NCBI GenBank assembly: GCA_041576235.1
Contig: JBFGLJ010000106.1
Location: 1-9,711 of the forward strand
Source of the DNA: JABDII01 sp041576235
GTDB taxonomy: Bacteria; Gemmatimonadota; Gemmatimonadetes; Gemmatimonadales; GWC2-71-9
Direction: 5' to 3'
DNA: 9,711 bases
This document shows positions 1 through 6,684 of this stretch, one piece after another (within the stretch, counting starts at the first letter, position 1; each line of letters opens with the position of its first letter). The notes below the pieces were generated by a model, which was not told the DNA's origin, did no database searches, and saw only the letters and a program-made list of their open reading frames with translations. Position numbers and translations under genes: made by a program.

Positions 1-16
1 ACCCCCGCCCCTCTCC

Positions 17-1759
17 TCAATCCGGCAGCGCGTCTCCCGCCTGCCAGTGGGAAGCCTCCATTTTTCGCAGCAACTGAAGGGTGGCCTCGCGTTCGCCCTG
101 AACCGGGAGCAGCAGGAGGTCGCCGACGCGGGCCCATCCCAATGCGTGGCGCACACCGGCCATCTCGGACTCGGTCCGCACCACTCGTTCCGGCGGAGCG
201 CCCAAGCGACGAAACTCGTCTTCGAGCACCGCGGGCACCTCGCCAGTCTCTCGGCCACGCAGGTGTTGGGGCAGCTCCTTGATCACGATCCGATCTGGGT
301 GCGCGCTCCAGGCGGCGCGAGCGAGCGCGCGGAGCGATTCATCATCGCGGTCGCCAGCCTGGCCGAGGAGGACCAGCCGCCGGGTAGCCGGCATGGCAGC
401 AGCCATCTCCACCACGGCCGACACCCCGTGGGGGTTATGGGCAAAGTCGAGGATCACCTTGACACCGCCCAAATCGAAGAGGTTGAGCCGACCCGGGCTG
501 TCCTCGCTCGTCGGGGAGAACGCTTGCAGGGCCAGGCGCATGGCCGCGAGTGGCATGCCTAACGCGGCGGCCGCGCCCACGGCGGCAAGCACGTTGGCGA
601 CGTTGTGCCTGGCAAGGCCGTCGAGCGCGATGGGGATTTCATCGACCCGGATGATGGGTCGCCGCTCGCCGTCCTCATCCAGGATGACCTCCCCGTTCAC
701 GACGGTCACCACCGTGCCGCCGCCACGCCGGTGACCGGCGCACGTGGTGTTGTGCGGCTCGAGGGTAAACCATGTAATCGGCGCCAGCACCCTGTCCGCG
801 ACGGCTCTCAACCCCGGGTCGTCCGCGTTGAGCACCACATGCCCCTCCGGGCCCACCACCCGGGCGACGACCATCTTCGTCTCCGTCAGGGAGCGGAGAT
901 CATGAATCCCGAACTCTCCGAGATGATCCTCGGCCACGTTGGTGATCACGCTGACCTGGGCGCGCCGCACACCGAGGCCCCTCCGTAAGATGCCTCCACG
1001 GGCGGCTTCCAGCACAGCGATCTCGACCCGCGTATCGCGCAGCAGCATCCGGGCACCGGATGGACCCGCCCAGTCACCCCGGTCGAGATCGTCGTCACCA
1101 ACGCGAATGACGTCGGTGCTGGTGAAGCCAGGGACCCGTCCGGCCGCGCGGATGATGGCGGCGATGAGACGAACGGTCGTCGTCTTGCCGTTGCACCCGG
1201 TGACCAGCGCCACCGGAATGTCGTGCACGTCTTTCCACGGGACATCGCCTGGGCTGGGGAGCTCGCCGACCGGCCACACCCGGACACCCCGACCGAGTCC
1301 CACGGAGGCCAACTCGCTGTCCGACAGGAACGCGACGTCGTGCTCGTGGGCCGCGGTGGCAAGCGCGATGAGAGCGGGATTCTGCTCCTCGGCGATCCGA
1401 CCGCGCAACCGTGCCGCGACCTCGGCCGGTGATGGCGCGCCGGTGCCCTTCCCCTCGAGGTCAGCCATGGCGGACTCCCAAGCCCACTCATTCACTTCGG
1501 TGGCGGCGTAGAGCGCATCGATGGGCGCGCTGAGCATCAACGACGCCCCACCGGGGAAGGTTCGGTGGTACAGCCGCTCACCGCTCCACCCGACCTCGTC
1601 CAACATGGCCCGGGCGGTCCGCCGCCAGCGCTCAACGGCTTCGGCTTCTCGCCCAGGCTCGAGTGTCACGTCGAGCACGGCCCCGGGCTCGTCGGAGAGC
1701 AAGTTGGGACCGGTGAGGCGCCGCGAGTCGTTGAGGGTTGCCACGTTAGGCCTGGTCAC
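17..1759 (-). CDS. Mur-ligase-like paralogue of the CphA C-terminal domain (no ATP-grasp)
   Basis: 580 residues. Residues 181-560 resemble the Mur-ligase (M) domain of cyanophycin synthetase: P-loop GCNGKTTT at 188-195, EAARGGILR at 251-259, NVAEDHLG at 274-281, a lysine in TETK (295) near the Mur carbamylated-lysine position, NADDP at 311-315, ARHNVANV at 383-390 and DFAHNPHG at 438-445. The nucleotide-binding motifs look intact, so an ATP-dependent amide ligase is likely; the substrate is unknown. Residues 1-175 match no domain I recognise and lack the ATP-grasp half of CphA. It should not be called CphA2, because cyanobacterial CphA2 keeps ATP-grasp and loses the Mur ATP site, the reverse of this protein. 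The start is GTG; an in-frame TAA lies 18 nt upstream, so no longer form is possible, while a second GTG five codons in (1744) is an alternative. It lies 35 bp after cphA and is probably co-transcribed. The family call is firm, the role is not. Confidence 0.85.
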   Translation of the reverse strand: MTRPNVATLNDSRRLTGPNLLSDEPGAVLDVTLEPGREAEAVERWRRTARAMLDEVGWSGERLYHRTFPGGASLMLSAPIDALYAATEVNEWAWESAMADLEGKGTGAPSPAEVAARLRGRIAEEQNPALIALATAAHEHDVAFLSDSELASVGLGRGVRVWPVGELPSPGDVPWKDVHDIPVALVTGCNGKTTTVRLIAAIIRAAGRVPGFTSTDVIRVGDDDLDRGDWAGPSGARMLLRDTRVEIAVLEAARGGILRRGLGVRRAQVSVITNVAEDHLGEFGIHDLRSLTETKMVVARVVGPEGHVVLNADDPGLRAVADRVLAPITWFTLEPHNTTCAGHRRGGGTVVTVVNGEVILDEDGERRPIIRVDEIPIALDGLARHNVANVLAAVGAAAALGMPLAAMRLALQAFSPTSEDSPGRLNLFDLGGVKVILDFAHNPHGVSAVVEMAAAMPATRRLVLLGQAGDRDDESLRALARAAWSAHPDRIVIKELPQHLRGRETGEVPAVLEDEFRRLGAPPERVVRTESEMAGVRHALGWARVGDLLLLPVQGEREATLQLLRKMEASHWQAGDALPD

Positions 1760-1794
1760 GCGCGAACGTTTCGTTTAGGGGGTAGCCCGGCGGC

Positions 1795-4584
1795 TCAGTC
1801 CTCTTCCTCGCGGGCGAGTCGAACGCCTCGCTCGTCGCGGACGAGGTCGCGGAGCATGAGATCGCCTTCCGAGAAACTGGGCAGGTCGCCGATATCGAGC
1901 GCGGCCGGCGGAGGCTGTGGCGTGGGTCCCGCCGCAGGATCTGGCTTGTAATTGATGATCTGTTTCCAGCACCGGGTGATGTTGTCCCCGAAAATGAGCA
2001 AGAGGTCGCCTGGCTCGGCCATGACGAGCGCATGATCGACTGCCGCCGCCTCTTCAGGCACGACATCGATCGCATCGGGAGCGACCCCATGGGCGATCAA
2101 TTCATCCCGCATCATCTCGGGCACTTCCCGTGGGTGCCGGCCCCGCAGGCCGTCGTCGCGGCGGCAGACATACCCGTCGAAGTGCCCGGCAGCGGCGTGC
2201 GCGATGGCCCGGATATCCTCATCGCGGCGATCGCCGGGCCCGGCGAGCACCACCAGCCGCCGACCCGTGGTGTCGAGCCGATCCACCAGCCGACACATCG
2301 CCTGCACGGCCGCAGCGTTGTGACCGTAGTCCAGGATGACCTTGAAGGGATGCTCGTCGAAGATATTGGTGCGGCCGGGGGCTTGGAAGAAGGTCGTGTC
2401 GAATGTCCGGAGTCCGTGGCGTATGTCCTCCAGCTTGACTCCCATGCTGAAGGCCATGCCGGCGGCCACCATGGCGTTCTGCACGTTGTGGAGGGCGCGG
2501 CCTTCGAGGGTCGCGGGGATCAAGTGGGTCCAGAGGAGGGGGATGTGGGTGCCATGATCGTAGATGGTGATCATGTGCCCGTTCATGCCTTCCTCGAGCA
2601 CCACCCCGCGGCCGCCGGCCCGGATGTGTTCGCGGACCAATGGGTGCTGCGGGCTCATGGTCACATAACAGACGTTCTTGGCCTCGGTGTAGTCGGCCAT
2701 TCGGAGGCAATAGGGATCGTCGGCATTGAGGACCGCCGTATCCCGGGCGACTTCGATGGGGATCCGCTTGACCTCCGCCAGCTGATCCAGCGTCTCCACC
2801 CCTCTGAGGCCGAGATGGTCGGCGGCGACATTGAGGCAGGCCGCGACATCGCAGTAGCGGTATCCCATTCCGGCGCGCAACAGGCCCCCGCGGGCCGTTT
2901 CGAGTACCGCCACATCGACAAACGGGTCGCTGAGGACCATGCCAGCGGCAATGGGTCCGGTCATGTCGCCAACGACGGTCCGTTGCCCGTCGACGTAGAT
3001 CCCGTCCGTCGTGGTGAGGCCCACCGTGCGGCCAGCGAGCTTGTGAATGTGGGCGAGCATCCGGGCAGTGGTCGTCTTCCCGTTGGTGCCCGTCACGGCT
3101 GCGATGGGGATGCGGCTGGGTGTGCCCGGCGGAAACAGCATGTCCATCACGGGCCCGGCCGGATCGCGTGCGGACCCTTCGCTCGGCGCCACGTGCATGC
3201 GGAACCCGGGAGCGGCGTTGATCTCACAGATGCCACCGGTGATTTCCTTGTACGACTTGGTGATGTCCTCTGTAATGAAATCCACGCCCCCGACATCGAG
3301 GCCGATGGCCGTCACCGCCCGGACGGCCATGGCGCTGTTGTCCGGGTGGACCAGATCGGTCATGTCGATGGCGGTGCCGCCGGTGGAGAGGTTCGCCGTC
3401 GTCCGCAAGAACACGACCTCGCCTTCGGCGGGAACCGTGGAGGCCGTATAGCCCATGTTCTTGAGCAGTCGCTCGGCCTGGTAGTCGAATTCCAGACGGG
3501 TGAGCACCTTCTCGTGGCCAACGCCGCGCCGGGGATCGCGATTCACGATCTCGACGAGTTGCTCCACCGTGTGGGCTCCGTCGCCAACGACATGGCCAGG
3601 TACCCGCTTGGACACGGCGATCAGTTGGCCGTCGACCACCAGCATGCGATGATCGAATCCCGTGAGATGCTGCTCGACCAGAACGCCCCGGCTGTGGCGT
3701 CGCGCCTGCTCGAACGCCACGGAAACCTGATCGTCGGTGGCGAGGTGTAAGGAAACGCCCCGCCCGTGGTTGGCGTTCAGCGGCTTCACGGCCACGGGGT
3801 AGCCGATGCGTTCCGCATGTCGGACCGCATCGTCCGAGGAATACACCAGCCGCTGCTTCGGCACCGGTAGGCCCAAGTTCTCCAGAATGCGGTTGGTCTC
3901 TTCTTTGTCGGACGCGATTTCCACGGCGATGTGGGGCGTACGAGTGGTCACCGTTGCTTGGATACGCTGCTGGTACTTGCCGTGCCCGAATTGGACCAGG
4001 CTGTACTCGTTGAGCCTGATCCAGGGGATCCCGCGGTCGTCCGCGGCTTGCACGAGGGCGGCCGTGCTCGGACCGAGCGCCCGGCGCTGGGCAAATCGAA
4101 TAAACTCTTCCCGCTCGCGTTCCCAGTCGTACTCGGTCGGGACGCTGTCCGCCGGGCGGAGTTCGGGTGGAAGAAGAGCATGCAGAAGGGTGAGCGCGAC
4201 GCGGCCGGCCTCGAGACCCACGTCGGCTTGCTCGTACTCATACACCACGTTGTAGTGTCCAGGCTCGTCCGTGCTCCTGGTCTTCCCGAAGGTGACGTGC
4301 TCGCCCGTGCTATTCTGGAGCTCGATCGCGGTGTGCTCCAGCACATGCCCCAGCCAGGTCCCCTCGCCCTCCCGCATGCGCCTCAGGAATCCACCGGGCA
4401 CACCGTAAGAGCACCCGTGCTGGTCCAGTCCTGGCAGGGCCTCGACCAGCCTGGCCACGAAGGTTTCTCCAAGCTTGTTGGTTGGCCACTCTTCGAGGGG
4501 ACCCAGGTCGACGACCAGCCGGATCACCGGAAAGTGGGCATACAGACTCGGCCCCTGGTACACGGCACGTTCTACGATCTTCAT
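1795..4584 (-). CDS. cphA: Cyanophycin synthetase CphA
   Basis: 929 residues, somewhat longer than the roughly 870-900 usual for the family. The enzyme builds multi-L-arginyl-poly-L-aspartate in the cytoplasm. Its ATP-grasp domain adds Asp to the backbone and its Mur-like domain adds Arg to the Asp beta-carboxyl, each using one ATP. Seen here: an N domain (about 1-165) with LEHTAIELQ at 82-90; an ATP-grasp domain (about 200-490) with VKPLNANHGRGV at 266-277 and EINAAPGFRMH at 454-464; and a Mur-like domain (about 494-880) with GTNGKTTT at 499-506, ETARGGLLR at 562-570, NVAADHLG at 585-592, NADDP at 620-624 and LDYGHN at 751-756. Both ATP sites look intact. After residue 880 comes a proline-rich then acidic tail ending in AREEED. 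The ATG lies 16 bp after the cphB stop, with only a weak GGGATGG-like ribosome site. Operon context (cphB, iadA) agrees with the call. Confidence 0.97.
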   Translation of the reverse strand: MKIVERAVYQGPSLYAHFPVIRLVVDLGPLEEWPTNKLGETFVARLVEALPGLDQHGCSYGVPGGFLRRMREGEGTWLGHVLEHTAIELQNSTGEHVTFGKTRSTDEPGHYNVVYEYEQADVGLEAGRVALTLLHALLPPELRPADSVPTEYDWEREREEFIRFAQRRALGPSTAALVQAADDRGIPWIRLNEYSLVQFGHGKYQQRIQATVTTRTPHIAVEIASDKEETNRILENLGLPVPKQRLVYSSDDAVRHAERIGYPVAVKPLNANHGRGVSLHLATDDQVSVAFEQARRHSRGVLVEQHLTGFDHRMLVVDGQLIAVSKRVPGHVVGDGAHTVEQLVEIVNRDPRRGVGHEKVLTRLEFDYQAERLLKNMGYTASTVPAEGEVVFLRTTANLSTGGTAIDMTDLVHPDNSAMAVRAVTAIGLDVGGVDFITEDITKSYKEITGGICEINAAPGFRMHVAPSEGSARDPAGPVMDMLFPPGTPSRIPIAAVTGTNGKTTTARMLAHIHKLAGRTVGLTTTDGIYVDGQRTVVGDMTGPIAAGMVLSDPFVDVAVLETARGGLLRAGMGYRYCDVAACLNVAADHLGLRGVETLDQLAEVKRIPIEVARDTAVLNADDPYCLRMADYTEAKNVCYVTMSPQHPLVREHIRAGGRGVVLEEGMNGHMITIYDHGTHIPLLWTHLIPATLEGRALHNVQNAMVAAGMAFSMGVKLEDIRHGLRTFDTTFFQAPGRTNIFDEHPFKVILDYGHNAAAVQAMCRLVDRLDTTGRRLVVLAGPGDRRDEDIRAIAHAAAGHFDGYVCRRDDGLRGRHPREVPEMMRDELIAHGVAPDAIDVVPEEAAAVDHALVMAEPGDLLLIFGDNITRCWKQIINYKPDPAAGPTPQPPPAALDIGDLPSFSEGDLMLRDLVRDERGVRLAREEED

Positions 4585-4600
4585 GACACCATCCCAGCGT

Positions 4601-5434
4601 CTACGTCATCCCCGCCGGCGCCATGGCCGAGCGGGTTTGGAGATTGTAGGAGGCCCCGGCGATCAGGATGTGGACCCGCACACCAAGGATGCAAACGGGG
4701 TCGTGATGGCGGGCCGAGTCCATGGACGTGAATTCCACTTCCGACGGATCCACCACGGTGATGGCCCCGCTGCCATACACGTCGATGGTCTCGTTCGGCG
4801 CGAGGAAGGCCGCCGTGTCTTCATCGAGGCCAATACCGACCGCGAACGGATTGTATGCCAGGGCCGCGAGGAGCCGCCCGAGGCGATCACGCTCCCGAAA
4901 ATGTTGATCGATCACAATCTGATTGGTGAGCCCGAGCCCAGGTGCCAGGGTGACAATATCGGCTCGCGGCGACGACCCTTCTTCGCCAAACGCAATCATG
5001 TGCTCCGAGAGGAACGCGGCCCCCGCCGACGTGCCGGCCACCGGCACCCCGGCAGCATTCATGTGTCGGATCATCCGGGCGGCGGGTGTGCCGCCAACCG
5101 TCGTGCTGAGCCGCAGTTGGTTGCCACCGGTGAGAAACACGCCGGTCGCCTCGCGGAGCTTTTCGAGGAGGTCTTCGCGCTCGCAGTCCCGGCGTGCCCG
5201 AAAGGGGAATGTGCGCACCCGATCGGCTCCGAGGTCGTTGAAGACCGCCTCGTAGCGCTCTCCTGTTTCATCGAGTTGCGACGCGGTCGGGATGACGGCG
5301 ATCTTCGCGCGCTCGCCGCCGGCCAGCTCCACGAATTCTTGAAGGATCGCCGGATCGCGGAGCTTCTCCTCCGCTCCTCCGATCGGAATGATGTGTCCTC
5401 GCTCTCGGCCCTGCGGAACCTGTGCAGGCATCAT
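4601..5434 (-). CDS. cphB: Cyanophycinase CphB (intracellular, serine-type)
   Basis: 277 residues, a normal cyanophycinase length. It is a peptidase of the S51 family that cuts cyanophycin to beta-Asp-Arg dipeptides. Motifs: IPIGGAEEK at 16-24; TGGNQ at 102-106 with substrate-site Gln105; the nucleophile elbow AGTSAGA at 133-139 with Ser136; DQHFRERDR at 176-184 with His178; and GLDEDTA at 202-208 with Glu205. These sit at a constant +4 offset from Gln101, Ser132, His174 and Glu201 of Synechocystis CphB, so the active site appears complete. No signal peptide is seen, which favours the cytoplasmic CphB rather than the secreted CphE type. The open frame extends about 73 codons upstream, but that part lies inside iadA and is low-complexity, so I chose the ATG overlapping the iadA stop (ATGA). 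A second ATG follows at once (5431). Translational coupling to iadA is likely. Confidence 0.96.
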   Translation of the reverse strand: MMPAQVPQGRERGHIIPIGGAEEKLRDPAILQEFVELAGGERAKIAVIPTASQLDETGERYEAVFNDLGADRVRTFPFRARRDCEREDLLEKLREATGVFLTGGNQLRLSTTVGGTPAARMIRHMNAAGVPVAGTSAGAAFLSEHMIAFGEEGSSPRADIVTLAPGLGLTNQIVIDQHFRERDRLGRLLAALAYNPFAVGIGLDEDTAAFLAPNETIDVYGSGAITVVDPSEVEFTSMDSARHHDPVCILGVRVHILIAGASYNLQTRSAMAPAGMT

Positions 5435-6603
5435 AGCTCCATCTCCTCGAAGTGCCCCCGGCGAATCACGGTGCTTCCCCGGACGTGCCATCGCCCACCG
5501 GCCATCACGTCGGTGACCGCTCCCGCGTCGTCGAGGACGACGAGATCGGCGTCCGCTCCAACCGCAACGCATCCCTTCCGCGGCAGACGGAGGAGCCGGG
5601 CCACGTTGGTGGTAAACGCGGGGAGAACCGTCTCGAGCGGCCGCCCGGCACACATGACGTCACGAAGAACCTGGGTGAGGGCGCCCGGGCGCCCGACGTC
5701 CATCCCAGTCGTCCGGCCGTCGGCATCGAAGGTCGGCAGCGACCCTCCAGCGTCCGAGCTGACCGTGATCCGCCCGGCGGGGAGGCCCTGGTCGAGGTAG
5801 CGGTCGAGCGCGGCCGGTGCCGACCAGGCGTCATCCTCCTCGGCGACGGGAAAGGCCGTCAGGTCGATCGTCGAGCCCAACCGGGCAAGGTCGATCGCTT
5901 CGTCGAACAAGGCCCGCCGGCGATTGACGTGGGTCGGGTTGAAGACGCGGGCGGGAATCTCACTCGTCTCGATCGCTTCGCGGACCAACGACAAGCCACG
6001 GCTCCCGTCGCCCAGATGCAGGTGGAGGATGCCCGCCTTGCCGGAGAGAAGGCCTCCCGTATGGGCCTCGCTGCCGACGCGGAGCAGCTCATCCAGCGAC
6101 GGTTGACTGGACCGATGATCGCTGACGGCGACTTCGCCGACACCAAGCATACGATCAATATGAACGATATCACCGCTCACACTACCCGTCACCGTCGCGG
6201 GCGGGAGATGGTACCCCCCGGTCAGGCAAAAGGCCGAGATCCCGGCCTCGGTCAAGCCGCGAGCGGCGGCCAGCAGGTCGCGGGGGTGGCGGGTGATGTC
6301 GTCCGTCCCCAGGACGCCGACCACCGTGGTGATCCCGGCCCTGGTGAAATCGCTCATCCCGAGCGGCGGCACCCGGCTCACCGGGCCGGCTTCCCCGCCG
6401 CCGCCGGTGAGGTGCGCATGGCAGTCGATGAGCCCGGGGATGGCACGCTGTCCGGCGAAGTCGTGCACCTCCACGCCGAGGAGCGCGGGAAGATCCGGTG
6501 CGGCGTCGCCCATCCATACCACCGTGCCACCGGCCACGAGGACATGCTGGAGGCCGCGCGGCTCGGGGGCGTACACGTCGAGATTCTGCAGTAGGTGCAT
6601 CAT
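5431..6603 (-). CDS. iadA: Isoaspartyl dipeptidase IadA (beta-Asp-Arg hydrolase)
   Basis: 390 residues from this start, the same length as E. coli IadA; the open frame reaches TTG at 6654, but homology begins at MMHLLQ. It is a binuclear-metal enzyme of the amidohydrolase superfamily that splits beta-aspartyl dipeptides, here most likely the beta-Asp-Arg released by CphB, giving Asp and Arg. Seen by comparison with E. coli IadA as I recall it: DCHAHL with metal ligands His62 and His64; GGGGE with Glu71; TGGYH with Tyr131; HLHLGD with His196; PTHVNR with His225 and Arg228; and SSDAGGS with catalytic Asp284 and Ser288. The bridging-ligand position, Lys162 in E. coli (carbamylated), is Glu157 here (GVGEVAVSDH). 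A second ATG follows the first (6600), and no clear Shine-Dalgarno site precedes either. The gene overlaps cphB by 4 bp and opens the synthesis/degradation run. Confidence 0.95.
   Translation of the reverse strand: MMHLLQNLDVYAPEPRGLQHVLVAGGTVVWMGDAAPDLPALLGVEVHDFAGQRAIPGLIDCHAHLTGGGGEAGPVSRVPPLGMSDFTRAGITTVVGVLGTDDITRHPRDLLAAARGLTEAGISAFCLTGGYHLPPATVTGSVSGDIVHIDRMLGVGEVAVSDHRSSQPSLDELLRVGSEAHTGGLLSGKAGILHLHLGDGSRGLSLVREAIETSEIPARVFNPTHVNRRRALFDEAIDLARLGSTIDLTAFPVAEEDDAWSAPAALDRYLDQGLPAGRITVSSDAGGSLPTFDADGRTTGMDVGRPGALTQVLRDVMCAGRPLETVLPAFTTNVARLLRLPRKGCVAVGADADLVVLDDAGAVTDVMAGGRWHVRGSTVIRRGHFEEMEL
5443..5448 (-). promoter_or_regulatory. Ribosome binding site of cphB
   Basis: GAGGAG lies 8 nt before the ATG at 5434, inside the end of iadA. 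A second GGAG (5437-5440) lies 5 nt before the next ATG at 5431. Either of the two tandem ATG codons could therefore be used. These sites support the short start over the longer open frame. Confidence 0.6.
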
Positions 6604-6615
6604 GGAGAGGCTCAG

Positions 6616-6630
6616 GGTCCGAAGCGGACC
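6616..6630. repeat. Perfect dyad in the iadA leader
   Basis: GGTCCG and CGGACC flank a 3-nt spacer: a perfect 6-bp inverted repeat between the -10-like box (6635-6640) and the iadA ATG. If the promoter call is right, it lies at the very 5' end of the mRNA, where it could be a protective hairpin or an operator half-site pair. It could also be chance in GC-rich DNA. Confidence 0.4.
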
Positions 6631-6634
6631 GAAA

Positions 6635-6663
6635 AGTATAGCGGAGAAACGCAAGGAGGGCGA
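6635..6663 (-). promoter_or_regulatory. Possible promoter for iadA-cphB-cphA and the Mur-like gene
   Basis: TATACT on the minus strand (6640 to 6635) matches the -10 consensus in 5 of 6 positions and stands out in a GC-rich spacer. A 17-bp spacing places the -35 at 6663-6658 (TCGCCC), which is a poor match, so an activator or alternative sigma factor may be needed. The predicted start near 6628 gives a leader of about 25 nt to the iadA ATG. No ArgR-type box is visible. Confidence 0.4.
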
Positions 6664-6664
6664 C

Positions 6665-6683
6665 CCGCCGGGTGACCGGGCGG
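6665..6683 (-). terminator. Inverted repeat after the transporter stop (weak terminator candidate)
   Basis: A 19-bp inverted repeat starts one base after the transporter TAG: CCGCC and GGCGG arms, a C-C mismatch, then GG/CC around a 3-nt loop. The stem is strong, but the bases that follow (GTCGCCCTCC) are not a T-tract. A classical intrinsic terminator is therefore doubtful; attenuation of read-through into iadA or mRNA 3'-end protection is possible. Confidence 0.35.
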
Positions 6684-6684
6684 A

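Noticed and set aside
17..1759. Naming the Mur-like gene cphA2
   Set aside because: CphA2 keeps the ATP-grasp domain and loses the Mur ATP site; here the ATP-grasp domain is absent and the Mur P-loop is intact.
2032..3750. 572-codon open frame on the plus strand opposite cphA
   Set aside because: It lies wholly opposite a well-conserved CphA coding region, and its translation is low-complexity (rich in His, Gly, Val, Asp) with no recognisable domain. Long antisense frames are expected in GC-rich genes.
5435..5653. 73-codon N-terminal extension of cphB
   Set aside because: The extra residues are Arg/Gly/Ser-rich, lie out of frame inside iadA, and the protein without them already has full family length with consistent motif offsets.
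5452..6594. 380-codon plus-strand open frame opposite iadA, and similar frames opposite cphB and the transporter
   Set aside because: Same reason: they mirror conserved minus-strand genes and show no domain, ribosome site or promoter of their own.
6604..6654. 17-residue extension of iadA from TTG at 6654
   Set aside because: No ribosome site precedes the TTG, the extension overlaps the likely -10 box, and E. coli IadA-like sequence begins at the ATG pair 6603/6600.
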